From a bacterium (lineage in GTDB: Bacteria; Cyanobacteriota; Vampirovibrionia; Gastranaerophilales; Gastranaerophilaceae): 64,000 nt of DNA. The notes beneath the pieces were generated by a model. That model did no database searches, had not been told where the DNA came from, and saw nothing but the letters and a program-made list of their open reading frames with translations. The stretch lies in NCBI GenBank assembly GCA_017941035.1, contig JAGAXG010000013.1, forward strand, positions 30,779 to 94,778, given 5' to 3'. Made by a program: the position numbers and the translations under genes. Within the stretch, counting starts at the first letter, position 1. Every line of letters starts with the position of its first letter. Positions 55,498-62,895 of the stretch are shown piece after piece.

Positions 55498-56277
55498 TTA
55501 ATAAACAACAGGTGAATATCCCCAATGTAACTTATTTCTCAGTACAGAATAAAAATCATTATCATTTAGCAATACCAAACTTGCATAATAATCAGATTTC
55601 TTTATCGACAAACTTCCTTCATTCAAAAACAACTCTTGACCATCGGCGCACACAGAATATTTTTTATCACAAGAAATAACAATTTTACTATCAGCAGATA
55701 CAACCAAAGGTCTCGCAGAAAAAGTATGAGGGCAAATCGGCACAATAACAAGAGCAGTTAAATCCGGAGTGAGAACAGGTCCTCCTGCAGACATTCCATA
55801 AGCAGTAGATCCTGTAGGAGTCGATATTATAATACCATCCGAGCAATAATTTGAAACAAAAAAACCGTCAACTTCAAGAGAAAAACAAGAAGCTCTGGAA
55901 GAATCTATACTTTTTATAACAAAATCATTCAATGCAGTATAACCTTTTGTTTCAAGCATTAAACGGGATTCTATTTTATAATCTTTATTTGAAATAAAAT
56001 TTATTGCCTTTTCAATATTATTAACACCCGCTTGAGACAAAAAGCCAAGATGCCCCAAGTTTATTCCAAAAATAGGAGTTTTATACTTCGCATAAAATCT
56101 TGAGACTCTTAAGATTGTCCCATCCCCTCCTATAACAAAAACAAAATCATAATATGATTTTAAATTATTTATTTGAAGAACTTCATATTCAATAGAATAT
56201 TCATCTAAAAGAATACAAAGCTTATTTAAAACTTCTATTGAATTTTTTATATCAGGATTATAACATATAGCATTCAT
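55498..56277 (-). CDS. nadK: NAD kinase
   Basis: Phosphorylates NAD to NADP. The 259 residues contain the GGDGTILRVSRFYAK motif, GINLGHLGFLSQ, the nucleotide site ISTPTGSTAYGMSAGGPVL and CPHTFSARPLVV. It is divergent from the GIY-YIG gene; on its strand a TAAAAT lies six bases before the ATG, again implying a leaderless or near-leaderless transcript. Confidence 0.95.
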   Translation of the reverse strand: MNAICYNPDIKNSIEVLNKLCILLDEYSIEYEVLQINNLKSYYDFVFVIGGDGTILRVSRFYAKYKTPIFGINLGHLGFLSQAGVNNIEKAINFISNKDYKIESRLMLETKGYTALNDFVIKSIDSSRASCFSLEVDGFFVSNYCSDGIIISTPTGSTAYGMSAGGPVLTPDLTALVIVPICPHTFSARPLVVSADSKIVISCDKKYSVCADGQELFLNEGSLSIKKSDYYASLVLLNDNDFYSVLRNKLHWGYSPVVY

Positions 56278-56303
56278 AGGATAATTTTATAACAAATATA
56301 TGA

Positions 56304-56309
56304 TATAAT
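56304..56309 (+). promoter_or_regulatory. -10 box of the GIY-YIG gene, implying a leaderless message
   Basis: Perfect TATAAT, six bases before the ATG at 56316. No ribosome site and only a weak -35 region. Confidence 0.55.
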
Positions 56310-56315
56310 AACAAG

Positions 56316-56582
56316 ATGAGCGAAAAACATTTTGTATACATTTTAGAAACAGAAAGAGGCACTTTATACTGTGGATACACAGATAATGTTGAAAAACGTT
56401 TTTTAAAACACCAATCTGGGAATGGGGGAAAATATACAAGAGCTAATAAACCAATTAAAATAGCTTATACCAAGGAATTTAGTACAAAATCAGATGCCCT
56501 AAAAGAAGAATACCGTATTAAACACAAACTAAATAGAAAACAGAAATTAGAACTTATTGCTCAGTATCAACATTCTCATTAG
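56316..56582 (+). CDS. GIY-YIG nuclease-domain protein (YhbQ-like)
   Basis: An 88-residue stand-alone GIY-YIG domain: FVYILETERGTLYCGYTDNV supplies the two catalytic tyrosine strands, followed by RFLKHQSGNGGKYTRANKP and a conserved Glu in ALKEEYRIK. Small proteins of this type are widespread and mostly uncharacterised; a role in DNA repair has been proposed for relatives. The 3' end overlaps the convergent gene by 29 bases. Confidence 0.88.
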   Translation: MSEKHFVYILETERGTLYCGYTDNVEKRFLKHQSGNGGKYTRANKPIKIAYTKEFSTKSDALKEEYRIKHKLNRKQKLELIAQYQHSH

Positions 56583-57978
56583 ATTCTTTATTTTCTAAGG
56601 ATTCAACATTACCTGAAGACTCCTCTTCCATTAATTCTTTTGTCTGATTCGTTATTTTTTGTATTTTATTTTCAATTTTATCAATTTTTTTCTGTTGTTT
56701 ATCTATAATTTTTTGAGTTTTTTCAATATCCTTTTGAATCTGCTTTTCTTTATAATCACTAAATGCTTCTTTAATTTCGTTTGTTTCGGTAGAGCCTTTT
56801 AATGATTGTAGTTTTTTATTATCTTTATATTCTTCTTTATAGTCAGCCTTGAGTGTTTTTAACTCATATTTATAATCTTCTTTTATTTTTTTTACAACTT
56901 TTTTATCTTGAGCATTATGCTCTTTCTTCGCAAATTTGTCTGCACGTTTTTGAGCTTTTTCCTCCTTCTTAACAGTTTGATATGCCTCTACACCGTCTTG
57001 GATAACTTTATAACCATTTGAAGATACATTTAAAGAATAATCTTTGTCGAAAGATATCAATCTAGACTGCTTGCCATAAATATCAATACTCCAAGCCCCA
57101 AGGTATACAGGAGCAGAACCGGTATAAGCATAAGCTCGAACAACGATTCTTGTCGGGTTAGAAACATCAAAACCAAGCGGTACAATATCCCAACGTTTTT
57201 CAATAAGATTTAAATTTTTATACTCTGTCCAATAATAACTAATAGCATCACGAATAGCATTCAAATCATAATACATTTCATTAGAAAAATCATAAACATA
57301 AAGCTTTGTAGCCCAAATCCCATCTTCACCCGTACCCAATTTTTCTTTAACCAGAAGTTTTGTTCCATCTTGAGAAAAATCAACAGGAGTTAAGCTTCTA
57401 AATGCCATGTAATCATCTATAGTTTTATCCGTAGACAAAATAGGTTCAGGATTACGTTTCGCAACATTAGCCTTTAGTATTTTATTTAAAGGTGCATCAT
57501 CACCATTTAAAGGTATAACAAATAAATCTGATGCAGTAGAACCAGAATCATTATAATAATACACTGCAGAATAAACAAGTTTTGTATAATCAGGGGAGAC
57601 TACTCCCTGCGCATTAATTTGCCTGTTAACAAACAGTTTCCGGCCTAATGAAAGTTCTGGACTCCCTGGGGGATCATTATATTTAACTATTTTATAAACA
57701 GGCTTAGGAATATATTTAAATTCAGAAGACACCTCGTGCTTAGGAATTTCAAAATTCAAAGTAGATTTATCTTTATACTCAGATTGTTTTTCATACTCTT
57801 CCACCGTCATATATCCTGTAGGTTCACGATTTAAAAGATTTTTATCACGATTGTATTGTGCATCTTCTTTTAATACTTTGTACCTATATTTTATTTCTTT
57901 AGTACGATAATCTTGCGCGAATGAAGAACCAAATACAAAAAAGAATAAAAAAACAATTATTAAAGATTTTTTCATCAT
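56554..57978 (-). CDS. Secreted protein with beta-propeller-like body and coiled-coil tail
   Basis: The 474 residues start with a signal peptide (about 1-22, cut likely after SFA). The middle (about 125-330) shows repeated strand motifs of the TolB/WD40-like kind (VSPDYTKLVYSAVYYYND, VDFSQDGTKLLVKEKLG, NPTRIVVRAYAYTG). The last 130 residues are a highly charged Lys/Glu coiled coil ending in Glu and Asn-rich repeats. No family is recognised. The ATGA overlap with the response regulator stop puts it in the same operon, so it may be linked to that signalling system. Confidence 0.7.
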   Translation of the reverse strand: MMKKSLIIVFLFFFVFGSSFAQDYRTKEIKYRYKVLKEDAQYNRDKNLLNREPTGYMTVEEYEKQSEYKDKSTLNFEIPKHEVSSEFKYIPKPVYKIVKYNDPPGSPELSLGRKLFVNRQINAQGVVSPDYTKLVYSAVYYYNDSGSTASDLFVIPLNGDDAPLNKILKANVAKRNPEPILSTDKTIDDYMAFRSLTPVDFSQDGTKLLVKEKLGTGEDGIWATKLYVYDFSNEMYYDLNAIRDAISYYWTEYKNLNLIEKRWDIVPLGFDVSNPTRIVVRAYAYTGSAPVYLGAWSIDIYGKQSRLISFDKDYSLNVSSNGYKVIQDGVEAYQTVKKEEKAQKRADKFAKKEHNAQDKKVVKKIKEDYKYELKTLKADYKEEYKDNKKLQSLKGSTETNEIKEAFSDYKEKQIQKDIEKTQKIIDKQQKKIDKIENKIQKITNQTKELMEEESSGNVESLENKESNENVDTEQ

Positions 57979-58649
57979 ACCAACCCGTCTTTCATAGCTG
58001 TAGCAACAGCTTTAGAACGAGTTTTTACATACAATTTCTGTAGTATATTATGCACATGAGTTTTAGTAGTAGCAATAGTAATTACAAGTTTTTTAGCGAT
58101 TTGTGGATTATTCAAACCCTCAACCAGTAAAGCCAAAACCTCCATTTCGCGTTCAGTAAGTCCATAAAGGTTTTTACCTTTTTTATAATTGATTTCACCG
58201 CATTTGCCGGTATCATCTGTACTTTTTCGGATATTAGACAACACTACTCTGGCAATAGCAGGATCTAACCAACCTACACCCTCACTAACAGCTTTTATCG
58301 CCGAAATTGTCTGTTCTGAAGTCGCGCCTTTCGTTATGTAACCATCAGCTCCTGCAGCAAAAGAATCTAAAATATCCTGTTCATCATCCCGAGATGTATT
58401 CATTAAAACTTTTATTTCAGGGAAAGAATTTTTTATTTTTCTTGTTGCTTCAATACCATCAATTGTTGGGACTCCAATATCCATAATTACTAAATCAGGT
58501 TTTAATTGCAAAGCCTGATCAACCCCTTCTTGTCCGTCTGCAGATGTAGCAATAACGTCAATTATACCACTATTTGATAGAGCAAAGGAAAGCCCCATTC
58601 TTGTCATATCGTGATCTTCAACTATTGTAACCTTAATATTTTTAGACAT
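57975..58649 (-). CDS. NarL/LuxR-type response regulator
   Basis: A 224-residue two-domain regulator. The receiver domain has the acidic pocket EDHDMTRMG, the phospho-aspartate in PDLVIMDIGVPTIDGIEA, the threonine/serine in LMNTSRDDE and the lysine in GYITKGATS. The C-terminal LuxR helix-turn-helix reads LTEREMEVLALLVEGLNNPQ, then HVHNILQKLYVKTRS. It lies 11 bases downstream of the sensor kinase gene and is probably its partner. Confidence 0.93.
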   Translation of the reverse strand: MSKNIKVTIVEDHDMTRMGLSFALSNSGIIDVIATSADGQEGVDQALQLKPDLVIMDIGVPTIDGIEATRKIKNSFPEIKVLMNTSRDDEQDILDSFAAGADGYITKGATSEQTISAIKAVSEGVGWLDPAIARVVLSNIRKSTDDTGKCGEINYKKGKNLYGLTEREMEVLALLVEGLNNPQIAKKLVITIATTKTHVHNILQKLYVKTRSKAVATAMKDGLV

Positions 58650-58660
58650 AATAATAACCT

Positions 58661-60244
58661 TTATACTCTTGATTTAGCAATTACATCAGTTAATACAAAA
58701 GTAAATTCACTACCTTTATTAACTTTACTTTCAACCCAAATTTTTCCGCCATGCGCCTCAATTATCTGTCTTGACAAATATAGACCAAGACCTGTTCCTG
58801 TTGAGCGCTTTTTACTTGTGCCCTGAGAAAATCTCATAAATAAATGAGGTATATCTTCTTTTGGAATTCCGTTTCCATTATCTGTAACAGAAAAAATTAA
58901 ATCTCCATTTTGAGCCTTCATATATACATCGATTTCCCCATTTTTATTTGTATAATTAATAGCATTCCCGCATAAATTCATCATTACGCGCTTAATTTCT
59001 GCTCTATCAGCATCAATAAGAAGTTCTTTGTTTTCTATGTCAGCTTTTAAATTGAATAAAATATTTTTTGAATGTGCTAACGGCTCTAATTCATCATAGC
59101 ACTGTTTTAATAAATCATTAACATTAAAAATAGTTTTACATAGATTTAATTTACCACTTTCAAATCTATAAACTTCCAACAAAGCATTTACAAGACCCAG
59201 CAAATCTTCGTTGCTTTTTAGCATTGTAGATAAAAGAGTACTTTGCTGCTGAGTAATTTCACCAAGTGAACCTTCCAAAAAGAATTTTAATGTTTGAATA
59301 GATGCAAGTAAAGGTGTTCTCATATCATGAGTTAATGTTGCAATAAAATCATCGCGTAAACGCTCTGTTTCTTTTTGTGCAGTAAAATTTCTTATTACTC
59401 CCACATATTTTTCAATATTATCATCTGATTCAGACAAAGATGCAAAATTTATTTCTACCGGTATATATTCTCCACTAAGAGAATTTTTTATATACAAATC
59501 TCTTATTAAAAACTCAGAATTATCGCATGAAAGACCGAGAATCGAACCTTTTATTGACGAAGCAGGAGATTTACCCATTAATGTGTTATCACTGTAAGCA
59601 ATTTCTTGAATATTCATACGTGTAAGAACAGAATCAGATAAACCTGTCATGTTTTCTACCGCAGGATTAACTTGTTCTATATCACCATTTGAATTAATAA
59701 TTATAATACCATCTGCACAGTAATTTATAATTCCCGAAAGCTTCATATTAGCAACTTGAAGTTCTTTTGTTCTTTCTGAAACCAAATCTTCAAGTTTTTC
59801 AGAATATTTTTTTAATTCAGATTTAGCAAGTTCTAATTTCTGAATTTTATCACGTAAATCAGCAAGCAAATGACTTCTTTCGATGCCGTTTTTAATATTG
59901 ATTATTAAATCATCATTATCCCAAGGTTTTTCAATATACTTATAAACACCTATTTCATTAATAGTTTTAATTGCATTTTCTTTATCGGCATAAGCAGTTA
60001 ACAAAATCATACTAACTTCTGGATAAAGTTTTTTAACTTCACGTAAGAAATCCAAACCATTCATTTCAGGCATCAAAAAATCTGATATGACTAAATCAGG
60101 AACATTGCTATTTAAATATTCAATAGCATCAATAGGATTATTAAATATCACAACATCTCTAAAACCCTCAACCTTCATTAAGGTAGAAAAAGTTGCTGTC
60201 AATAATTTATCATCATCAACGTATAATATTTTCCCTAAACTCAT
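58661..60244 (-). CDS. Hybrid sensor histidine kinase (REC-PAS-HisKA-HATPase)
   Basis: A 527-residue soluble kinase with no membrane segment. Domain order: receiver (1-120; phospho-Asp in LVISDFLMPEMNG), coiled-coil linker (125-165), PAS (170-285; GIINYCADGIIIINSNGD), HisKA with the phospho-His in FIATLTHDMRTPLLASIQT, and HATPase with N box NLCGNAINYTN, G1 DNGNGIPKED and G2 GTGLGLYLSRQII. An N-terminal receiver means it is itself a target of another kinase, or self-regulated. The input signal is unknown. Partner: the LuxR-type regulator downstream. Confidence 0.93.
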   Translation of the reverse strand: MSLGKILYVDDDKLLTATFSTLMKVEGFRDVVIFNNPIDAIEYLNSNVPDLVISDFLMPEMNGLDFLREVKKLYPEVSMILLTAYADKENAIKTINEIGVYKYIEKPWDNDDLIINIKNGIERSHLLADLRDKIQKLELAKSELKKYSEKLEDLVSERTKELQVANMKLSGIINYCADGIIIINSNGDIEQVNPAVENMTGLSDSVLTRMNIQEIAYSDNTLMGKSPASSIKGSILGLSCDNSEFLIRDLYIKNSLSGEYIPVEINFASLSESDDNIEKYVGVIRNFTAQKETERLRDDFIATLTHDMRTPLLASIQTLKFFLEGSLGEITQQQSTLLSTMLKSNEDLLGLVNALLEVYRFESGKLNLCKTIFNVNDLLKQCYDELEPLAHSKNILFNLKADIENKELLIDADRAEIKRVMMNLCGNAINYTNKNGEIDVYMKAQNGDLIFSVTDNGNGIPKEDIPHLFMRFSQGTSKKRSTGTGLGLYLSRQIIEAHGGKIWVESKVNKGSEFTFVLTDVIAKSRV

Positions 60245-60358
60245 AACTATATGATAAATTATTTAGTCTAATTAGACAAATTGTTTACAAAATCGAAATA
60301 TTTAAAATAATTGATAACATGTACAGTGCAATAAAAAAATATTTATGTTACTATATAT

Positions 60359-60618
60359 GTGCCGTACTCCATGGGGTGTTGCGAACTCTTGACCCGAAGC
60401 TAATGCGGGGTGCAGAGCCTGTTGTGAGGGATTTGCGGGTGCGAATAAATTTAATATAATTGATGATAGCAATATTTTTGATGGCGTGAAATTTCGAACC
60501 GTGTCAGGGGGGAAACTCAGCAGCACTAAGATAACCTTCGCGGGTGTCAAAATTATTGAAGGAGAAAGTATTAAAGGAATTTGGGCACGTAAATTTCGAT
60601 AGACAGTGGTACGGTTTT
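60359..60618 (+). ncRNA. ffs: Signal recognition particle RNA, large bacterial type
   Basis: About 258 bases. The 5' end GCCGTAC pairs with the 3' end GTACGGT. The conserved domain IV hairpin is at about 60496-60530: CAGG, then GGG-GAAA-CTC, then AGCAG followed by CACTAAG, which keeps the asymmetric Ffh-binding loop. The first 80 bases form an Alu-type fold, including a hairpin with CTCT / AGAG and CCCG / CGGG. The central part is AT-rich and pairs as a long helix (for example TTTTGA with TCAAAA). A short T run ends it. The long form with an Alu domain is typical of Gram-positive bacteria and less expected near cyanobacteria. Confidence 0.85.
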
Positions 60619-60658
60619 TATAAATATACATTATTCGTTTTCTTAAGGAGGTCATTAT

Positions 60659-61042
60659 ATGACAGAGCGTTTAGAATTATACCGCTGTGAAATTTGCGGT
60701 AATATTGTGCAAGTAATGCACGAAGGAATTGGAGAACTTGTTTGTTGTAACCAGCCAATGAAAAAACTTGAAATACACCTTAAACATGAAGAAATGCTTG
60801 GAGAAAAACATATTCCGGTATTTGTGGGAGATAAAGAAATACAAGTCGGCTCTATTCCTCACCCAATGCTGTCTGAACACCATATAGAATTTATAGAGTG
60901 CTTTAGTGCCGATAAAAAACATATTGAAATTAAATTTCTATCCCCAAATGAAGAACCAAAAATGCAGCTCATTAAAAATGAAAACTATGCCGGGGCATTT
61001 GAATATTGCAATATACACGGGCTATGGCTCGGTGAAAGATAA
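60659..61042 (+). CDS. dfx: Desulfoferrodoxin (superoxide reductase, two-iron type)
   Basis: Reduces superoxide to hydrogen peroxide without releasing oxygen, a hallmark of anaerobes. The 127 residues have an N-terminal rubredoxin-like iron centre (Cys10, Cys13, Cys29, Cys30) and the active His4Cys centre: EKHIPVF, HPMLSEHHIEF and CNIHGLW near the C-terminus. An AAGGAGG ribosome site precedes the ATG. A strong hairpin follows the stop. Confidence 0.95.
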   Translation: MTERLELYRCEICGNIVQVMHEGIGELVCCNQPMKKLEIHLKHEEMLGEKHIPVFVGDKEIQVGSIPHPMLSEHHIEFIECFSADKKHIEIKFLSPNEEPKMQLIKNENYAGAFEYCNIHGLWLGER

Positions 61043-61049
61043 AACAAAA

Positions 61050-61080
61050 CAGCGCACTTTTAGACTTTTAAAGTGCGCTG
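61050..61080. terminator. Hairpin after dfx that overlaps the next promoter
   Basis: Perfect 11-bp arms CAGCGCACTTT and AAAGTGCGCTG around nine bases. The plus strand has no T run after it (TGCTATAATC follows), so it is not a classical terminator there; the minus strand does have T-rich sequence. It covers the likely -35 and spacer region of the following promoter. Confidence 0.6.
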
Positions 61081-61083
61081 TGC

Positions 61084-61089
61084 TATAAT
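61084..61089 (+). promoter_or_regulatory. -10 box of the phospholipase-D-like gene, implying a leaderless message
   Basis: Perfect TATAAT, seven bases before the ATG at 61097, with no ribosome site. The -35 position reads TAGACT, inside the hairpin. Confidence 0.6.
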
Positions 61090-61096
61090 CATTCCT

Positions 61097-62884
61097 ATGA
61101 AAAAGATTTTTACGTATATATTTTTAATTTTTGCACTTGCCGGATTTAGTTTTTATATATACAAATCACAAATTAGTAATGAAGTAATTGATATTATAAC
61201 TCCTACAAAAATTGTTATAGATACAAATCATAACAAACAAAGGGATTCAGACGAAATATATTGCGTTGATAACGTTGAGAGTTTTTCTCTTGAACCCAGT
61301 GAAGATTTTATAAATAAGCATATTCAAAAACTTTCAAAAATTGATGACATAAATCTTGGATTTTTAGCTAATGAATATGCACAAAAAACACTTCTGCATC
61401 AAAATGTTCAAATAGAAGAAACCACTAAAATTACAGCAGAATGCAAGTACGCGAATATTAAAATTAACGGACTTGATTACAAAGATCTACTTTTAAAAAG
61501 CGGATTCGGAATTGATAATGGTAAAATTTTTAACGAAGAAAAATTTAAACAACATTTTCAAAAGTCTAAAAAACTAAATTTGGTAGTTTTAAATCATCAT
61601 TCGAATAAATATCATACACTTGAATGTGAATACGGGAATTTAGCACATGATAAAGTTATTATACCTTTTAAACAACTTCCTAAAGGAATGAAGCCGTGCA
61701 AATTCTGCCATAAAACTAATCCAAAGAAAACAAAGAAAACAAATAAAACAATATTAAGCATACCAAATATTCCATCTCCATCATTGACACATACAAGCGG
61801 GAATATTTCTCTTTATTATACAGATTTTACAAAACATTTAAAGCCTGATAAAAACTGCGCGACATCAGAGTGCAGGACTTTTGTAAAACTTGTAAACGAA
61901 GCAAAAGACAGCATAGATATAGCAATATATGGGTATGACGAGGTTCCGGCAATTACGTATGCACTTAAAAAAGCAAAAGAACGCGGAGTAAAAATACGAT
62001 TTGTTTACGATACTACTTCAAACAAAGGGAATTCATTTTATCAGGATAATAGTAAAATAAAAGAACTTTCAACAGAAATAAACACCGATTTTGGGAAAGA
62101 AAACGGCTATATAATGCACAATAAATTTATAATTTTTGATCGACAAAAAGTATTTACCGGTTCAATGAATTTTTCAAAAACAGGATTAAGCGGATACGAT
62201 GAGAATGATATTCTGATAATAAATTCAGCAAGTGTTTCGGAGCTTTATGAAAAAGAGTTTAATCAAATGATTTCCGGAAAGTTTCACAATGCCAAGATAT
62301 CCCACGGCAATAATCATTTCCAAATTGGCGATACAACGCTTGAAATTTATTTTTCTCCTCAAGATAAATCTTCGCACAGAGTTGTTGATTTGATTAATAA
62401 TGCTAATAATTATATTTATCTGCCAACATTTTTAATAACTCATAAAGACATAACAAACGCATTAATTCAAGCAAACAAACGCGGAATTGATGTAAAAATA
62501 ATTATGGATGCAAATAATACATCAACAAGAAATACCAAGCATTTAGAATTACGCAAAAGCGGTATACCATTGAAAATAGAAAATTACGCAGGGAAACTTC
62601 ATTCAAAAACAATAATTATAGATGACAAATATATAGTAATGGGTTCAATGAATTTCTCTAACAGCGGAGAAAATAAAAATGATGAAAATTTAATTGTAAT
62701 AACAAATACGCAATTTGCGAAAAGTTATAAAGAATTTTTTAACTACCTATGGAGAAAAATTCCAGATAAATATTTAAAATACTATCCAAAAGCAGAAAGT
62801 CCTGACTCTATAGGTTCATGTACAGACGGAGTTGACAACAACTTCAACGGAAAAATTGACTTTCAAGATGAAGGATGTAAGTAA
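61097..62884 (+). CDS. Secreted or membrane-anchored phospholipase-D family protein
   Basis: The 595 residues start with one hydrophobic segment (about 3-24) that acts as a signal or anchor. Residues 30-215 form a distinct N-terminal part with a CKFCH cysteine pair and an early acidic segment DTNHNKQRDSDEIYC. Two PLD domains follow, each with an HKD motif: HNKFIIFDRQKVFTGSMNFS and HSKTIIIDDKYIVMGSMNFS. This is the minimal bivalent active site for a phosphodiesterase (lipase or endonuclease). The C-terminus has a calcium-loop-like CTDGVDNNFNGKIDFQDEGC. I chose the ATG at 61097 over an upstream in-frame ATG at 61073 because that one lies inside the promoter hairpin. Confidence 0.88.
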   Translation: MKKIFTYIFLIFALAGFSFYIYKSQISNEVIDIITPTKIVIDTNHNKQRDSDEIYCVDNVESFSLEPSEDFINKHIQKLSKIDDINLGFLANEYAQKTLLHQNVQIEETTKITAECKYANIKINGLDYKDLLLKSGFGIDNGKIFNEEKFKQHFQKSKKLNLVVLNHHSNKYHTLECEYGNLAHDKVIIPFKQLPKGMKPCKFCHKTNPKKTKKTNKTILSIPNIPSPSLTHTSGNISLYYTDFTKHLKPDKNCATSECRTFVKLVNEAKDSIDIAIYGYDEVPAITYALKKAKERGVKIRFVYDTTSNKGNSFYQDNSKIKELSTEINTDFGKENGYIMHNKFIIFDRQKVFTGSMNFSKTGLSGYDENDILIINSASVSELYEKEFNQMISGKFHNAKISHGNNHFQIGDTTLEIYFSPQDKSSHRVVDLINNANNYIYLPTFLITHKDITNALIQANKRGIDVKIIMDANNTSTRNTKHLELRKSGIPLKIENYAGKLHSKTIIIDDKYIVMGSMNFSNSGENKNDENLIVITNTQFAKSYKEFFNYLWRKIPDKYLKYYPKAESPDSIGSCTDGVDNNFNGKIDFQDEGCK

Positions 62885-62895
62885 AAGATATATTT

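Noticed and set aside
60302..60655. 117-residue ORF on the minus strand
   Set aside because: It is antisense to the SRP RNA, has no ribosome site and has unnatural composition.
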